A DNA stretch of 64,000 nucleotides, taken from NCBI RefSeq assembly GCF_013009555.1, contig NZ_CP046176.1, forward strand, positions 372,001 through 436,000, given 5' to 3'. The notes below the pieces were generated by a model. It saw only the letters and a list, made by a program, of their open reading frames with translations, ran no database searches and was not told the DNA's origin. The stretch comes from Phocaeicola dorei (GTDB lineage Bacteria; Bacteroidota; Bacteroidia; Bacteroidales; Bacteroidaceae). Shown here piece after piece: positions 25,080 through 35,149 of the stretch. How positions within the stretch are numbered: the stretch's first letter is position 1; each line of letters opens with the position of its first letter. The position numbers and the translations under genes were made by a program.

Positions 25080-25550
25080 ATGAAAAGAATACTTTTTGTC
25101 TGCCTTGGTAATATTTGCAGGTCTTCTTCGGCAGAAGAAGTGATGCGTACTCTCATAAAGAAAGAAGGACTGGAACACGAGATAGAGGTGGATTCTGCCG
25201 GAATCCTGAGTTATCATAGAGGGGAATTGCCCGACAGCCGTATGCGGATGCATGCTTCCCGTCGCGGTTACAATCTGACCCATCGTTCCCGTCCTGTCTG
25301 TACGGAGGATTTCTATCATTTTGATATGATCATTGGTATGGACGACCGTAATATAGAGGACTTGATGGAACGTGCCCCCGACCTGGAAACGGAAAAGAAA
25401 ATCCATCGCATGACGGATTATTGTCGCGTCAAGGTGGCAGACTATGTTCCCGACCCTTACTATGGCGGTGCGCAAGGGTTCGAGAACGTGCTTGATATAT
25501 TGGAAGATGCTTGTGCTGGATTACTTACTTCTTTAGTTCCGGATAACTGA
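25080..25550 (+). CDS. Low-molecular-weight protein tyrosine phosphatase
   Basis: A 156-residue phosphatase with the catalytic P-loop FVCLGNICRSS (CX5R, Cys8 nucleophile and Arg14) at the N-terminus and the general acid in VPDPYYGG near residue 122. Single domain, cytosolic. In bacteria such enzymes often control tyrosine kinases of capsule export, but no such genes are adjacent. Its last 26 bp overlap the 3' end of the opposing HD-domain gene. Confidence 0.92.
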   Translation: MKRILFVCLGNICRSSSAEEVMRTLIKKEGLEHEIEVDSAGILSYHRGELPDSRMRMHASRRGYNLTHRSRPVCTEDFYHFDMIIGMDDRNIEDLMERAPDLETEKKIHRMTDYCRVKVADYVPDPYYGGAQGFENVLDILEDACAGLLTSLVPDN

Positions 25551-27582
25551 TACGAGTATGATACATCGTTTTCAGCTTTTCTTTAAACAGCGCTTTAACT
25601 GTTGCTATATCCTTGAACGTAATAGGGCATTCTTTGAAATACCCTTCAGATACCTGTGTGTCAATAATCTTATCTACCAGTGTGCTGATGCTTTCTTCCG
25701 TGTACTCCGGCAGGCTGCGTGAAGCCGCTTCTACAGAGTCTGCCATCATCAGGACGGCCTGTTCTTTGGTGAACGGGTTCGGACCGGGGTAGCGGAACTT
25801 TTCCTGGTCCACTTCTTCGTCAGGATGTTCGTTTTTATATGAAATGTAGAAATACTTCGTCAGTCCCCGTCCATGATGGGTACTAATGAAGTCTTTGATC
25901 ACTTTGGGCAGATTATGCTTCTCCGCCAGTTTCAGTCCGTCGGTAATATGACTGATGATAACCTGGGCGCTTTGTTCATAACTTAAACTCTTGTGTGGGT
26001 TGACTCCCGACTGGTTTTCTGTGAAAAAAGCCGGATTCACCATTTTACCGATATCATGATATAATGCTCCTGTACGTACCAGCTGGCTTTTACCTCCAAT
26101 CTTGTTTGCCGCCGCCGCAGCCAGGTTTGCCATCTGCAATGAGTGTTGGAAAGTGCCCGGAGCTACTTCGGACATTTCCCGAAGCAAGCTATTGTTGATA
26201 TTTGACAATTCCACCAAAGTCACATCTGAAGTAAAACCGAATATTTTCTCTAAAAGGAATAGTAACGGATAGGCGAACAGCAGTAAAATACCGTTGATCA
26301 TAAAATAGATGTACATGCGCGTATTCAGCTTGGTCAAATCATCTTCATGAATCAGCTCGAAAGCAAAATATAATAAAGCGTAACTGATAAATACAACCAA
26401 AGCCGTCCGTAACAATTGCGACCGTTGGGACAATTCTCTCAAACTATAGATCGCCACCATTCCTGCCACTACCTGTAACAATATAAACTCATGTGGAAAA
26501 CGTAAAGTGATGGAGCAAAGCAAAATGATAGTGACATGTGCCATGAATGCCGTTCTTGAGTCAAGGAAAACACGGACTATAATCGGAATCATGGCAAATG
26601 GAACCACGTAAATACTTGACAAGTTCTGTTCCACCATAATGGAAGACAGGACGGGGAAGAATACAATCAGCGCAAATAGCAAGGTGAGTGTTCCTTTTCG
26701 TTCATAATAATCTGCCCGGAACAACTCCAGATAGGCCATGAAGCAGAACAGGAAGATTCCTACATATAATATTTGTCCGGCCAATGTCAGTCTTTTCTCT
26801 TGTACCGAGTCGCTGCGTTTTTCCCATTCCTTGCGTAAGGATTCCAATATATTGTAAGTTTGCTCATCAACAATTTCTCCACGGTCAATAATCTTTTGTC
26901 CGTTCAGCACAAAGCCGTTTGCCCATGAAATATTAGAGAGCAGATCTTTTTGCGCGGCTTCGGACTTTTCTTCATCATAAACCAGATTAGGTGTAATGTA
27001 ATCATTCAGATTACATTGTTGTAATATCTTCTTTTTGTAGTGGGCGGTATCCGCATTCAGCAAATATTCATAGGCTTCCTTCACGGTGTACAATTGGTCG
27101 ATAAAACGGCTCGTAGCTACATTCTTGTCTACCAGCCGTATGGCAATGATGCTGTCTTCCTCCATACGCTTCAAGTCATTTCCGGCAATGATTCCGTCCT
27201 CATACAGTGCCTTTAATGTGCGTTCAATATAACGCACATAGTCCGTGCCCGGCAGTGAATGGCGTAAGGTCTTGTTGTAATCCTCCCTTAATTTGGAAAG
27301 GACATTTTTTTCGGCTTCCTTGTCTATTTGGAAATAAGGTTGATAGTCTGCCAGGATGCTGTCCTGTTCCTTTTGTACTTGCAGATCGTTTTTGTAAATC
27401 GGAAAATCAAAAGATGCCTGTAACAGTCCGTATTTCCAAGGCTTGTTTATATCAAATTGATAGTTGAACTTTCCTTCATTGGGCAAAAAGTAGACTATTA
27501 CCGATACTGTGGCAATGAAAATAAGGCTTTTATAAATCAAATTTTTATATGAAAACCGTTTGCTGGTCTTGAAACTTCTCAT
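25525..27582 (-). CDS. 7TM-HD family membrane phosphodiesterase (HDIG domain)
   Basis: A 685-residue protein: an N-terminal membrane helix ([18 protein letters not shown]), a large outer domain to about residue 270, seven closely spaced membrane helices (about 275-465), and a cytoplasmic HD domain with [13 protein letters not shown], the HDIG metal site, and further histidines in ISHITDG and STHHGRG. This is the 7TMR-HD architecture; the Listeria member PgpH hydrolyses cyclic di-AMP, and the same activity is plausible here. The gene is divergent from gltX and convergent with the LMW phosphatase. Confidence 0.9.
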   Translation of the reverse strand: MRSFKTSKRFSYKNLIYKSLIFIATVSVIVYFLPNEGKFNYQFDINKPWKYGLLQASFDFPIYKNDLQVQKEQDSILADYQPYFQIDKEAEKNVLSKLREDYNKTLRHSLPGTDYVRYIERTLKALYEDGIIAGNDLKRMEEDSIIAIRLVDKNVATSRFIDQLYTVKEAYEYLLNADTAHYKKKILQQCNLNDYITPNLVYDEEKSEAAQKDLLSNISWANGFVLNGQKIIDRGEIVDEQTYNILESLRKEWEKRSDSVQEKRLTLAGQILYVGIFLFCFMAYLELFRADYYERKGTLTLLFALIVFFPVLSSIMVEQNLSSIYVVPFAMIPIIVRVFLDSRTAFMAHVTIILLCSITLRFPHEFILLQVVAGMVAIYSLRELSQRSQLLRTALVVFISYALLYFAFELIHEDDLTKLNTRMYIYFMINGILLLFAYPLLFLLEKIFGFTSDVTLVELSNINNSLLREMSEVAPGTFQHSLQMANLAAAAANKIGGKSQLVRTGALYHDIGKMVNPAFFTENQSGVNPHKSLSYEQSAQVIISHITDGLKLAEKHNLPKVIKDFISTHHGRGLTKYFYISYKNEHPDEEVDQEKFRYPGPNPFTKEQAVLMMADSVEAASRSLPEYTEESISTLVDKIIDTQVSEGYFKECPITFKDIATVKALFKEKLKTMYHTRISYPELKK

Positions 27583-27631
27583 AATCGTATATTTTTGCGC
27601 GCAAAATACGAAAAAATCGGGAAATTTAGAT

Positions 27632-27639
27632 TAATTTTG
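27632..27639 (+). promoter_or_regulatory. Promoter -7 element for gltX
   Basis: TAATTTTG, 25 bp before the gltX ATG, in the divergent region shared with the 7TM-HD gene. Confidence 0.5.
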
Positions 27640-27663
27640 CAGCGTATTTTATATAAAACAACA

Positions 27664-29181
27664 ATGTCAGAAAGAAAAGTAAGAGTTCGTTTTGCTCCGA
27701 GCCCGACGGGAGCGTTGCATATCGGCGGTGTGCGCACAGCCTTGTATAACTATCTGTTTGCTCGCCAGCATGGTGGAGATTTAATTTTCCGTATAGAAGA
27801 TACCGACTCAAATCGCTTTGTTCCGGGTGCGGAAGAATATATCATTGAGTCGTTTAAGTGGTTGGGGATAAACTTTGATGAAGGAGTCAGCTTTGGTGGT
27901 AACTACGGTCCCTACCGTCAGTCTGAACGTCGTGATATTTATAAGAAATATGTACAGGTGTTGCTTGACAGCGATAAGGCGTATATTGCTTTCGATACTC
28001 CGGCAGAGTTGGATGCCAAACGTCAGGAAATCTCTAATTTCCAGTACGATGCTTCTACCCGTATGTCTATGCGTAACTCTTTGACTCTGCCAAAAGAAGA
28101 AGTGGATGCACTGATTGCCGATGGGAAGCAATATGTGGTACGTTTCAAGATTGAACCGAATGAAGATGTACACGTACATGATATTATCCGTGGCGAGGTA
28201 GTGATCAATTCTTCCATTTTAGATGATAAAGTTTTATATAAATCGGCGGATGAACTGCCTACTTATCATTTGGCAAACATTGTGGACGACCATTTGATGG
28301 AAGTTTCCCATGTAATCCGTGGTGAGGAATGGTTGCCTTCCGCTCCGTTGCATGTCCTGCTGTACCGGGCTTTCGGCTGGGCGGATACCATGCCCGAGTT
28401 CGCACATCTTCCCTTGTTGTTGAAACCGGATGGTAACGGTAAACTGAGCAAGCGTGATGGTGACCGTCTTGGCTTCCCTGTTTTCCCGTTGGAATGGCAC
28501 GACCCCAAAACCGGTGAGGTGTCTTCCGGTTATCGTGAGTCGGGTTACCTGCCCGAAGCTGTTATCAATTTCCTTGCCCTGTTGGGATGGAATCCGGGCA
28601 ATGACCAGGAACTGATGTCTTTGGATGAACTGGTGAAGCTTTTCGACCTGCACCGTTGCAGCAAAGCCGGAGCGAAATTCGACTTTGAAAAAGGAAAATG
28701 GTTTAACCATGAATATATATTGAAGAAAAGCAATGAGGAAGTAGCCGGGCTTTTCATGCCGATCTTGAAAGAGCACGGCATTGAAGTTCCTATGGATAAA
28801 GTAGTGACCGTGGTAGGTTTGATGAAAGATCGTGTAAGTTTTATCAAGGATTTGTGGGAAACTTGCAAATTCTTCTTCGTCGCTCCTACGGAATATGATG
28901 AGAAGACCCGTAAAAAACGTTGGAAAGAGGACTCTCCCGAACGTATGCTGGAGTTGGCGGACGTGTTGGCGGCTTTGGACGACTTCTCGCTGGAGAACCA
29001 GGAAGCTGTGGTCATGAAATGGATAGAAGATAAAGGTTATCACTTGGGTAATATAATGAATGCTTTCCGTTTAACCTTGGTAGGTGAGGGTAAAGGCCCG
29101 CATATGTTTGATATTTCAGCCGTTTTAGGGAAAGAAGAAACATTGCGACGCATTCGTCGGGCTGTGGAAGTGCTCAAGTAA
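27664..29181 (+). CDS. gltX: Glutamate--tRNA ligase
   Basis: A 505-residue class I aminoacyl-tRNA synthetase that charges tRNA-Glu. The HIGH-type motif is [20 protein letters not shown] and the KMSKS-type motif is [24 protein letters not shown] is also characteristic. ATG 27664 gives [14 protein letters not shown]; upstream in-frame starts from 27595 would place the N-terminus inside the promoter. The anticodon-binding C-terminus is complete. It is followed after 12 bp by waaA, suggesting an operon. Whether it also charges tRNA-Gln cannot be told. Confidence 0.97.
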   Translation: MSERKVRVRFAPSPTGALHIGGVRTALYNYLFARQHGGDLIFRIEDTDSNRFVPGAEEYIIESFKWLGINFDEGVSFGGNYGPYRQSERRDIYKKYVQVLLDSDKAYIAFDTPAELDAKRQEISNFQYDASTRMSMRNSLTLPKEEVDALIADGKQYVVRFKIEPNEDVHVHDIIRGEVVINSSILDDKVLYKSADELPTYHLANIVDDHLMEVSHVIRGEEWLPSAPLHVLLYRAFGWADTMPEFAHLPLLLKPDGNGKLSKRDGDRLGFPVFPLEWHDPKTGEVSSGYRESGYLPEAVINFLALLGWNPGNDQELMSLDELVKLFDLHRCSKAGAKFDFEKGKWFNHEYILKKSNEEVAGLFMPILKEHGIEVPMDKVVTVVGLMKDRVSFIKDLWETCKFFFVAPTEYDEKTRKKRWKEDSPERMLELADVLAALDDFSLENQEAVVMKWIEDKGYHLGNIMNAFRLTLVGEGKGPHMFDISAVLGKEETLRRIRRAVEVLK

Positions 29182-29193
29182 TAGCCGGTAGTT

Positions 29194-30414
29194 ATGATTT
29201 ATAACTTAGTCATCTATATTTATCTATTCGGGGTGAAGGTTGTCGGCCTGTTCAGTGCCAAGCCTGCCAAAATGGTAAAAGGACACCGGGAGGTATTTGA
29301 TATCTTGCGTAACAAGATAGACAAAAACGCCCGTTATATTTGGTTTCATGCAGCTTCATTGGGTGAGTTCGAACAGGGACGCCCTTTGATAGAACGTATC
29401 CGTAAGGAGCATCCCGAATATAAAATATTGCAGACATTCTTTTCTCCCTCAGGGTATGAAGTGAGAAAGAACTACCAGGGGGCAGACCTTGTCTGCTATC
29501 TGCCTTTCGACACTCCGCGTAATGTCCGTCGGTTTGTAGAATTGGCTAACCCCTGTATGGTGTTTTTTATCAAGTATGAATTTTGGCAGAATTACTTGAA
29601 TGAGTTGCATAGGAGAGGTATTCCCACCTATAGCGTATCTTCCATTTTCCGTCCCAATCAGATTTTTTTCCGTTGGTATGGGAAGAGATATAGTGAGGTG
29701 CTGAGGACTTTTGCTCATTTGTTTGTACAGAATGAAGTTTCCAAAAAATTACTGGCAACAATTGGTGTGACCGATGTGACAGTTGTGGGCGATACTCGTT
29801 TTGACCGCGTGCTGGATATCTGCCATCAAGCCAAGCAGCTTCCGCTGGTGGAGAAGTTCAAAGGTGGCTCGTTGACTTTTGTTGCAGGCAGCTCATGGGG
29901 ACCGGATGAGGATATTTTTATCAAGTATTTCAATGAGCATCCTGAGATGAAACTGGTTATTGCTCCTCATGTGGTGAGCGACAGTCATTTGAAAGAGATT
30001 TTAGATAAGGTGAAACGTCCGTGCATCCGCTATACCGAGGCTACGGAAGAAAATGTGACACAGGCCGATTGTTTGATTATCGACTGTTACGGATTGCTGT
30101 CCTCCATTTACCGATATGGTGAGATTTCGTATATTGGGGGTGGTTTCGGAGTTGGAATTCATAATGTGCTGGAAGCGGCTGTATATGGTATTCCTGTGAT
30201 ATTCGGACCTAACAACAAGAAATTTCGCGAGGCGCAACATTTGTTGGAGCAGAAAGGCGGTTTTGAAGTGACTGGCTATGATGATTTTAAACGGCTGATG
30301 GACAAATTTTTGTCGGATAAGGCTTGCTTGCAACAAGCCGGGAAAGCTGCCGGAAATTATGTGAACCATAATGCCGGAGCATTAGAAAAGATAATGAAAG
30401 ATATCACTCTCTGA
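29194..30414 (+). CDS. waaA: 3-deoxy-D-manno-octulosonic acid transferase (Kdo transferase)
   Basis: A 406-residue glycosyltransferase that adds Kdo to lipid A precursor at the inner membrane. It begins with a membrane-anchoring helix (YNLVIYIYLFGVKVVGLF), then IWFHAASLGEFEQGRPLIERI with the catalytic glutamate region, KYEFWQNYL, and the C-terminal nucleotide-sugar site ISYIGGGFGVGIHNVLEAAVYGIPVIFGP. All are WaaA/KdtA hallmarks. It is downstream of gltX and closed by a terminator. It works in the same pathway as lpxK at 54801-55901. Confidence 0.95.
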   Translation: MIYNLVIYIYLFGVKVVGLFSAKPAKMVKGHREVFDILRNKIDKNARYIWFHAASLGEFEQGRPLIERIRKEHPEYKILQTFFSPSGYEVRKNYQGADLVCYLPFDTPRNVRRFVELANPCMVFFIKYEFWQNYLNELHRRGIPTYSVSSIFRPNQIFFRWYGKRYSEVLRTFAHLFVQNEVSKKLLATIGVTDVTVVGDTRFDRVLDICHQAKQLPLVEKFKGGSLTFVAGSSWGPDEDIFIKYFNEHPEMKLVIAPHVVSDSHLKEILDKVKRPCIRYTEATEENVTQADCLIIDCYGLLSSIYRYGEISYIGGGFGVGIHNVLEAAVYGIPVIFGPNNKKFREAQHLLEQKGGFEVTGYDDFKRLMDKFLSDKACLQQAGKAAGNYVNHNAGALEKIMKDITL

Positions 30415-30440
30415 TTGTTTCAAGGTGATTTGAGTATATG

Positions 30441-30480
30441 CAGGTTATAGAAAGATTTGGCTCTATAACCTGTTTTTTTC
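30441..30480 (+). terminator. Terminator of the gltX-waaA operon
   Basis: CAGGTTATAG pairs with CTATAACCTG, followed by seven T residues. Confidence 0.85.
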
Positions 30481-30978
30481 CCTTCAAATCCTTCATTGTA
30501 AGGTAATATATTGTTACTCAGTTGTTTATGATGAACCATTTTTACTTTATTTCCTTCATCCGGATATAAATCCTTCAGCCTGCTGAAATGAGGGCTTATC
30601 CGGCTTTTGGGTCAGCAGAAATTTAGTGGGGATTTATTTCATGCAATTGTTTGTGATACCCCCCTGTACGAGCGTTCGTAATTTTATGGATGGTTTGTAT
30701 GACAGGCAAAAGTAAAGATTGGGATTGGATATATGCCCTCACTTTAGCATTTCGACTTGTTGCTATATAACATACATGTAGTCAGATGTATATCTTCCTG
30801 CCAATATGTTGTTTCGCTTTTTTATAAGAAGGCAGTCTGGGGACTTTTCCTCCCTGCTTAAGGAATGCGTAGCTTTGTAATCAGATTCATCCTTAAAAGC
30901 TCTTGTCTATATTTCTAAACCTTTCCCGCCGTATGGTTAAAGGTTTTTTTCCTGTTTGTTCTATCTCCGTAAGCCTTT
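30481..30978. other. Intergenic stretch without recognised genes
   Basis: No ORF, RNA gene or repeat is recognised. It forms the first part of a 1.2-kb noncoding region before the AraC-type gene and could hold decayed sequence. Confidence 0.4.
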
Positions 30979-31049
30979 GGAGTTAACTCCATAGCCTTGG
31001 GAGATAACTCCAAAGCTTATGGAGATAGCTCCAAAGGCTATGGAGATAG
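30979..31049. repeat. 21-bp tandem repeat built on a GGAG..CTCC palindrome
   Basis: Units start at 30979, 31000, 31021 and 31042: GGAGTTAACTCC, GGAGATAACTCC, GGAGATAGCTCC and a partial GGAGATAG, each followed by an AAAGCCTAT-like spacer. The period is exactly 21 bp, two helical turns, which suits cooperative protein binding on one face. The 31050-31322 stretch after it shows nothing recognisable. Confidence 0.8.
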
Positions 31050-31322
31050 AATACATCCGTATAAAAAGGTTTAATCAGGAGATAGAAAAGGTTTATGCAA
31101 CAGGGTTCGATCTATTGTCATTTCCATAATAATTCCAAATGCTCCCGGACTTTTATAGTAGAACTTTTTAAAAAAACTGGTTGGCGGTTTTCTCTTTGAT
31201 GAAATAAAAAAAGTTAAAAGGATGAACTTTTCTTCTTTTAAAGCTAACATGAACTCTTTATAAGAGGAAATCTTCTGTTTTTCAGTTTGTTATGCTTCGC
31301 TTTTACATGAACCGATTTATAT

Positions 31323-31526
31323 ATCTCTTGATAAGAGATATATATTTTCTGTGCAAAAATAAGCAAAGTTTTGAGAACTAATACATTTTTGGCAAAAAAA
31401 ATAGGAATTTATATAAAAAAATAGTTCTCTCACTTATTTATATTCTTCTTTATTCCGTTTCAACAGCTCTGTAATATGTTGATATAATGTGTGTTAATGC
31501 TTTTTGTAGATCTCTTATCAAGAGAT
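31323..31526. promoter_or_regulatory. Candidate invertible promoter segment bounded by inverted 17-bp sites
   Basis: ATCTCTTGATAAGAGAT (31323-31339) and its exact reverse complement ATCTCTTATCAAGAGAT (31510-31526) enclose 170 bp. Each site is a dyad with an asymmetric 3-bp centre, like crossover sites of site-specific invertases. Inside, the minus strand carries TATTTTTG (31354-31361), a -7 element now pointing away from the AraC/S-layer genes. The right site extends to a 16-bp perfect hairpin (31501-31516 with 31520-31535), which could also stop transcription. Confidence 0.55.
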
Positions 31527-31617
31527 CTACAAAAAATGTCGTTTTTAAGACCTTTTTATATATAGAATATACCTGGTCTTTGAAGCGGTATAACTAAATG
31601 AAAACAACATAAAGCAG

Positions 31618-32106
31618 ATGGAATATCTATTTCTGAGACGTAAACGCACGACCGCTACTTCCGAGCGGCAGAAAACTTTGCTTTTCAAGGCCGCCGAGCG
31701 GCAATGGAAAGAGGAGTTTGCCGGAAAGGGAACAGACATTCGCAAGGTGGATTGCAATATATATAAAGGTATATTGTACCAGCTTGAGATACGTCAGGTA
31801 TTCCTTGACACCTCGCTTTCTCTGAAAAAACTGAGTGAACTGCTTGAAACGAACCAGACCTACCTGAGTAATGTAGTGAATAAGTATTTTGGTTGCAACT
31901 TGAAGGAACTTGTGAACAGCTATCGCGTGGAATATGCCAAAGAACTTCTTGATTCCGGTCGTTGCACATTGAATGACTTGCCCTGTAGTTGTGGTTTCGC
32001 CTCTAAAAGTGCTTTCTACTCGGCTTTCAGTCGTATTGTGGGCATATCACCTTTATCTTATCAGTCCAGGGAAAGGAGGAAACGGTATTTACAGGTGATA
32101 AACTAG
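31618..32106 (+). CDS. AraC-type HTH regulator (short)
   Basis: A 162-residue protein whose C-terminal 95 residues are an AraC/XylS DNA-binding domain: LKKLSELLETNQTYLSNVVNKYFG is the first HTH and LNDLPCSCGFASKSAFYSAFSRIVGISPLSYQ the second, with the usual closing motif. The N-terminal 55 residues are basic and show no membrane or ligand domain, so it lacks the sensor part of hybrid two-component proteins. It lies 76 bp before the S-layer-like gene, same strand, and directly after the candidate invertible segment; it is a likely regulator of that gene. The translation start is not certain. Confidence 0.75.
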   Translation: MEYLFLRRKRTTATSERQKTLLFKAAERQWKEEFAGKGTDIRKVDCNIYKGILYQLEIRQVFLDTSLSLKKLSELLETNQTYLSNVVNKYFGCNLKELVNSYRVEYAKELLDSGRCTLNDLPCSCGFASKSAFYSAFSRIVGISPLSYQSRERRKRYLQVIN

Positions 32107-32182
32107 CTAAGCTATTAATAATGAAGTTAATATGTATAACCAATTTTAGTTTTTAAATTTATAAATTTAAAGTTTTTCTATT

Positions 32183-35011
32183 ATGAACAAAAAGTTTTTA
32201 AGTGCAATCCTGTTCGGAGCCTTAATGGTTTCGTCAACAGGAACATTTGTGTCTTGTAAGGACTATGATGATGACATTGACCGCATCGACAAGGAATTGA
32301 GCGAAGTCAAGGAAACCATTGCAAGTCTTGACTCGGCAATTAAGGCAGGTAAATTCGTTCAGTCATGTAATGAGGTTACCGGTGGATATGAACTGGTTTT
32401 CACTGACGGTTCCAAAATTACTATCAAGAATGGTACTAATGGAGCAGATGGTACTACTGTTATCCCTGAATTCCGTGTGGAAGGCAATTACTGGCAGGTT
32501 AGCACAGACAAAGGTGCTACTTGGGTGGATGTGAAAGATACCGAAGGTAACAAAGTTCCGGCCAGAGGTCAGGATGGTGAAGCCGCTGGTTCAAACGTGT
32601 CTTGGGTGACAGTGGACGGTGTGGAATACATCAAGATCGGTGACAAAGTTACTGATTTGAAGCAGAACAATGAATTTCCTAACATTGCTGTAGATGCTGA
32701 AAGCAAGACTGTAATTGTGACTATCGACGGACAGAACTATACTTTGCTGCAGGAAGGTTCTGCATTCAAAGGGTTGCAGACTGTGGTTTACAGAAAACAG
32801 GCTGTTGATGATTATAGTGATGTTTGTAAGGCTTATGATATCTATTGGCAGGAAAATGAAGGAAGTTTTAACCCGGATAAGGATGTTTTGTTTGCATCTG
32901 TTCCTGCTTATGCTTCATTCAAGGTATATCCGGGTGATTTCTCATTGAATAATGCGAAATTCTCCTTTGTTGATACGTATCAGGTTCGTAGTGTTGCTCC
33001 TGCTTTGACCTATATGGAAGGTTCTGCAAAATTAGAAAACGGTATTTTGAGCCTTGCTATTTTACCGAATGAAGGTATTGGAAATAATACCTATGCAACC
33101 TCATTGGATGTAACTATGTATGGTCAATATACATCAGCTTCCGATTATTTCACGGTAAGTAGAACACATGCATCTGTAAAGAGCATTGTAAATGCTTTTA
33201 CCTCTACTAATATGAAAGAAGATGAATACCCTGCAATAATCAATGCAGATGGTGCTTCTTATGATGGTAAATCTTATGGATGCTTTGACTATCAAGGTGT
33301 TTATAATGTAAATGATTCTATTGACGCTTACATTTCCGGAGCAGCAAAAGTATGGTTGAAGTCAACCAATATTTCATATACCAGAGTGTTCAGATTGTTG
33401 GATCAGAATGAGGATTATACATTTAATGGACAACCTATTAAAACTCGTCAGGGTATCTTTGATTTTAAAGATAATGTTTTGTCTGTAAAATCGACTAACC
33501 AGGCATCTGCTATTGATGAATATGCTGCAATAGAAGTGACTACTACAGTTAAACCACAGGAAGAAGGTGTTAAAGAATACGAGGTGAGAAATGTAGTATT
33601 CATCAAGGCTGTTCGTCCTGCTGTTAATCCTGTATTCGGAACCGTTGCTTTGAAACCGTTGGATGCTAAGGAAAACTTTGCATTTGCATACAATAGCTCA
33701 AAAGCTCGGATCATTACTTTGGATGTTCGTAACTTTGAGGCTGCTATTGAAGGTCGTGATGTTATTTCTAATAAAAATCAGGAATATTGCACATTCATTA
33801 CATTGAACAAGCCTGTATATGATGCTGGTGGCAAGTTGTTAAGTTATCAATCAATATCTGATAACTGTAATCAATATTATCAAAATAACAATTTATCGAC
33901 TAATATTCCTGCAAAAGTTACAGACTTGGCTAAAAATCTTGAAACGGTTAAAAATGAAGCTGTCTTGTATTATAAGAACGGTGGAAACAATGCTGACAAA
34001 GACTCTTTGTTCTTGATTTTGACACCGGGTGCTGACTTTGTACAGTTCAAGAATATGTCCTTGTTGGCTGGAGCTTCTTCTTATTATCCTGGTTGGGGAG
34101 CTACCGAGAAAATGACTAACGGAGTGAACACACCGTATGGTGTTTACAACAGCTTCGTAAACAAACTGTTCAAGGTTTCTGTAGATAACTTCTCTGTAAC
34201 CTATAACTTTGATTGTCCTATCAAGGATGAATACAAGAGTCGTACTATTATCGGTACATGGACAAAAACTGGCGGTGCTTATAGCAAGTTCATCATGGAA
34301 TCTCAAGAATTCGACAAGATGTACAATGTTGTTCCTGAAGATGCGACAGTTGAGTTTGAATTGGATTATAAGAAGCAGAATGCTTATGTTCAGGAAATGA
34401 TGAAAGAAAATAACATTGAATGGACTAGCACTAATCAGATTGCCTTTACTCCGCGTGTAGATTTGGCTAAGGTTGGAACTTTGAAAGTTGATATCTATGA
34501 TGCTACAGCTGGTTCTGCTAAGCGTGTATTGTTTGCAACTGAAGACTGGAAGGTGGAACAACCTATCTTAGAATTCTCTGCAATAGTAGACTTGAAGTAT
34601 AATAATCCGGCATTGGCTACAAACGATCAGATTAAGATTATCGATTTGATTAATGCTTTAGGTGCAGCAGACAAGAAGAAATGGACTGAACTGACATTGA
34701 AAGATGCTGTTAAAAATGTATTGGTAAAATACAATGCCGCTACGATTGCTGCTGAAGAAACCATAGCTGAAACATTGTATAGAAAAGATGCTGCTGGTAA
34801 TGCTGTTGCTGAAGCTACAGGATTGGAAATTTCTTTGGATGAGAATGAAAAAGACTTTACTTATGATGCAGCTACTGCAACTCTTACTTGGAAGGGAACT
34901 CCGACAGGTACAGTATATACTCATGATGTAAACTTGAACATTACTTATACTCATAACTGGGGTGTTGTAACCAAGACATTCAAGGTAACTGTAACAAGAA
35001 AAGTACAGTAA
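32183..35011 (+). CDS. Large surface lipoprotein, S-layer-like (PL29-lyase N-terminal domain type)
   Basis: A 942-residue protein with a lipoprotein signal (ILFGALMVSSTGTFVSC) whose lipidated cysteine is followed by KDYDDD, the acidic surface-export signal of Bacteroidota. A short coiled coil (IDRIDKELSEVKETIASLDSAI) and the segment YELVFTDGSKITIKNGTNGADG follow, as in the domain named after PL29 lyases. The remainder is long beta-rich sequence with no catalytic motif. The N-terminus closely resembles, from memory, the S-layer protein family of B. thetaiotaomicron, whose expression is phase-variable. It ends at a terminator and is preceded by an AraC-type gene. Confidence 0.8.
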   Translation: MNKKFLSAILFGALMVSSTGTFVSCKDYDDDIDRIDKELSEVKETIASLDSAIKAGKFVQSCNEVTGGYELVFTDGSKITIKNGTNGADGTTVIPEFRVEGNYWQVSTDKGATWVDVKDTEGNKVPARGQDGEAAGSNVSWVTVDGVEYIKIGDKVTDLKQNNEFPNIAVDAESKTVIVTIDGQNYTLLQEGSAFKGLQTVVYRKQAVDDYSDVCKAYDIYWQENEGSFNPDKDVLFASVPAYASFKVYPGDFSLNNAKFSFVDTYQVRSVAPALTYMEGSAKLENGILSLAILPNEGIGNNTYATSLDVTMYGQYTSASDYFTVSRTHASVKSIVNAFTSTNMKEDEYPAIINADGASYDGKSYGCFDYQGVYNVNDSIDAYISGAAKVWLKSTNISYTRVFRLLDQNEDYTFNGQPIKTRQGIFDFKDNVLSVKSTNQASAIDEYAAIEVTTTVKPQEEGVKEYEVRNVVFIKAVRPAVNPVFGTVALKPLDAKENFAFAYNSSKARIITLDVRNFEAAIEGRDVISNKNQEYCTFITLNKPVYDAGGKLLSYQSISDNCNQYYQNNNLSTNIPAKVTDLAKNLETVKNEAVLYYKNGGNNADKDSLFLILTPGADFVQFKNMSLLAGASSYYPGWGATEKMTNGVNTPYGVYNSFVNKLFKVSVDNFSVTYNFDCPIKDEYKSRTIIGTWTKTGGAYSKFIMESQEFDKMYNVVPEDATVEFELDYKKQNAYVQEMMKENNIEWTSTNQIAFTPRVDLAKVGTLKVDIYDATAGSAKRVLFATEDWKVEQPILEFSAIVDLKYNNPALATNDQIKIIDLINALGAADKKKWTELTLKDAVKNVLVKYNAATIAAEETIAETLYRKDAAGNAVAEATGLEISLDENEKDFTYDAATATLTWKGTPTGTVYTHDVNLNITYTHNWGVVTKTFKVTVTRKVQ

Positions 35012-35078
35012 ACATTCGGGCTAAGATAGGAAGTATAGTTTAAATTTGATATGCTTTCTTCTTGATAACCTCAAGCGA

Positions 35079-35124
35079 GGAGGGGATATGAATCTGATAA
35101 CAGAGGAATATCCTCTCCTTTTTT
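35079..35124 (+). terminator. Terminator of the S-layer-like gene
   Basis: GGAGGGGATAT (35079-35089) pairs with ATATCCTCTCC (35108-35118), then TTTTTT. Confidence 0.8.
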
Positions 35125-35149
35125 ATTATAAAAATAGATTCTTGATATA

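Noticed and set aside
27595..27663. Longer N-terminus of gltX
   Set aside because: The extra codons cover the promoter element and lack similarity to glutamyl-tRNA synthetases.
30979..31049. Possible CRISPR array
   Set aside because: Repeat units are directly adjacent, with no unique spacers, and no cas genes are present in the window.
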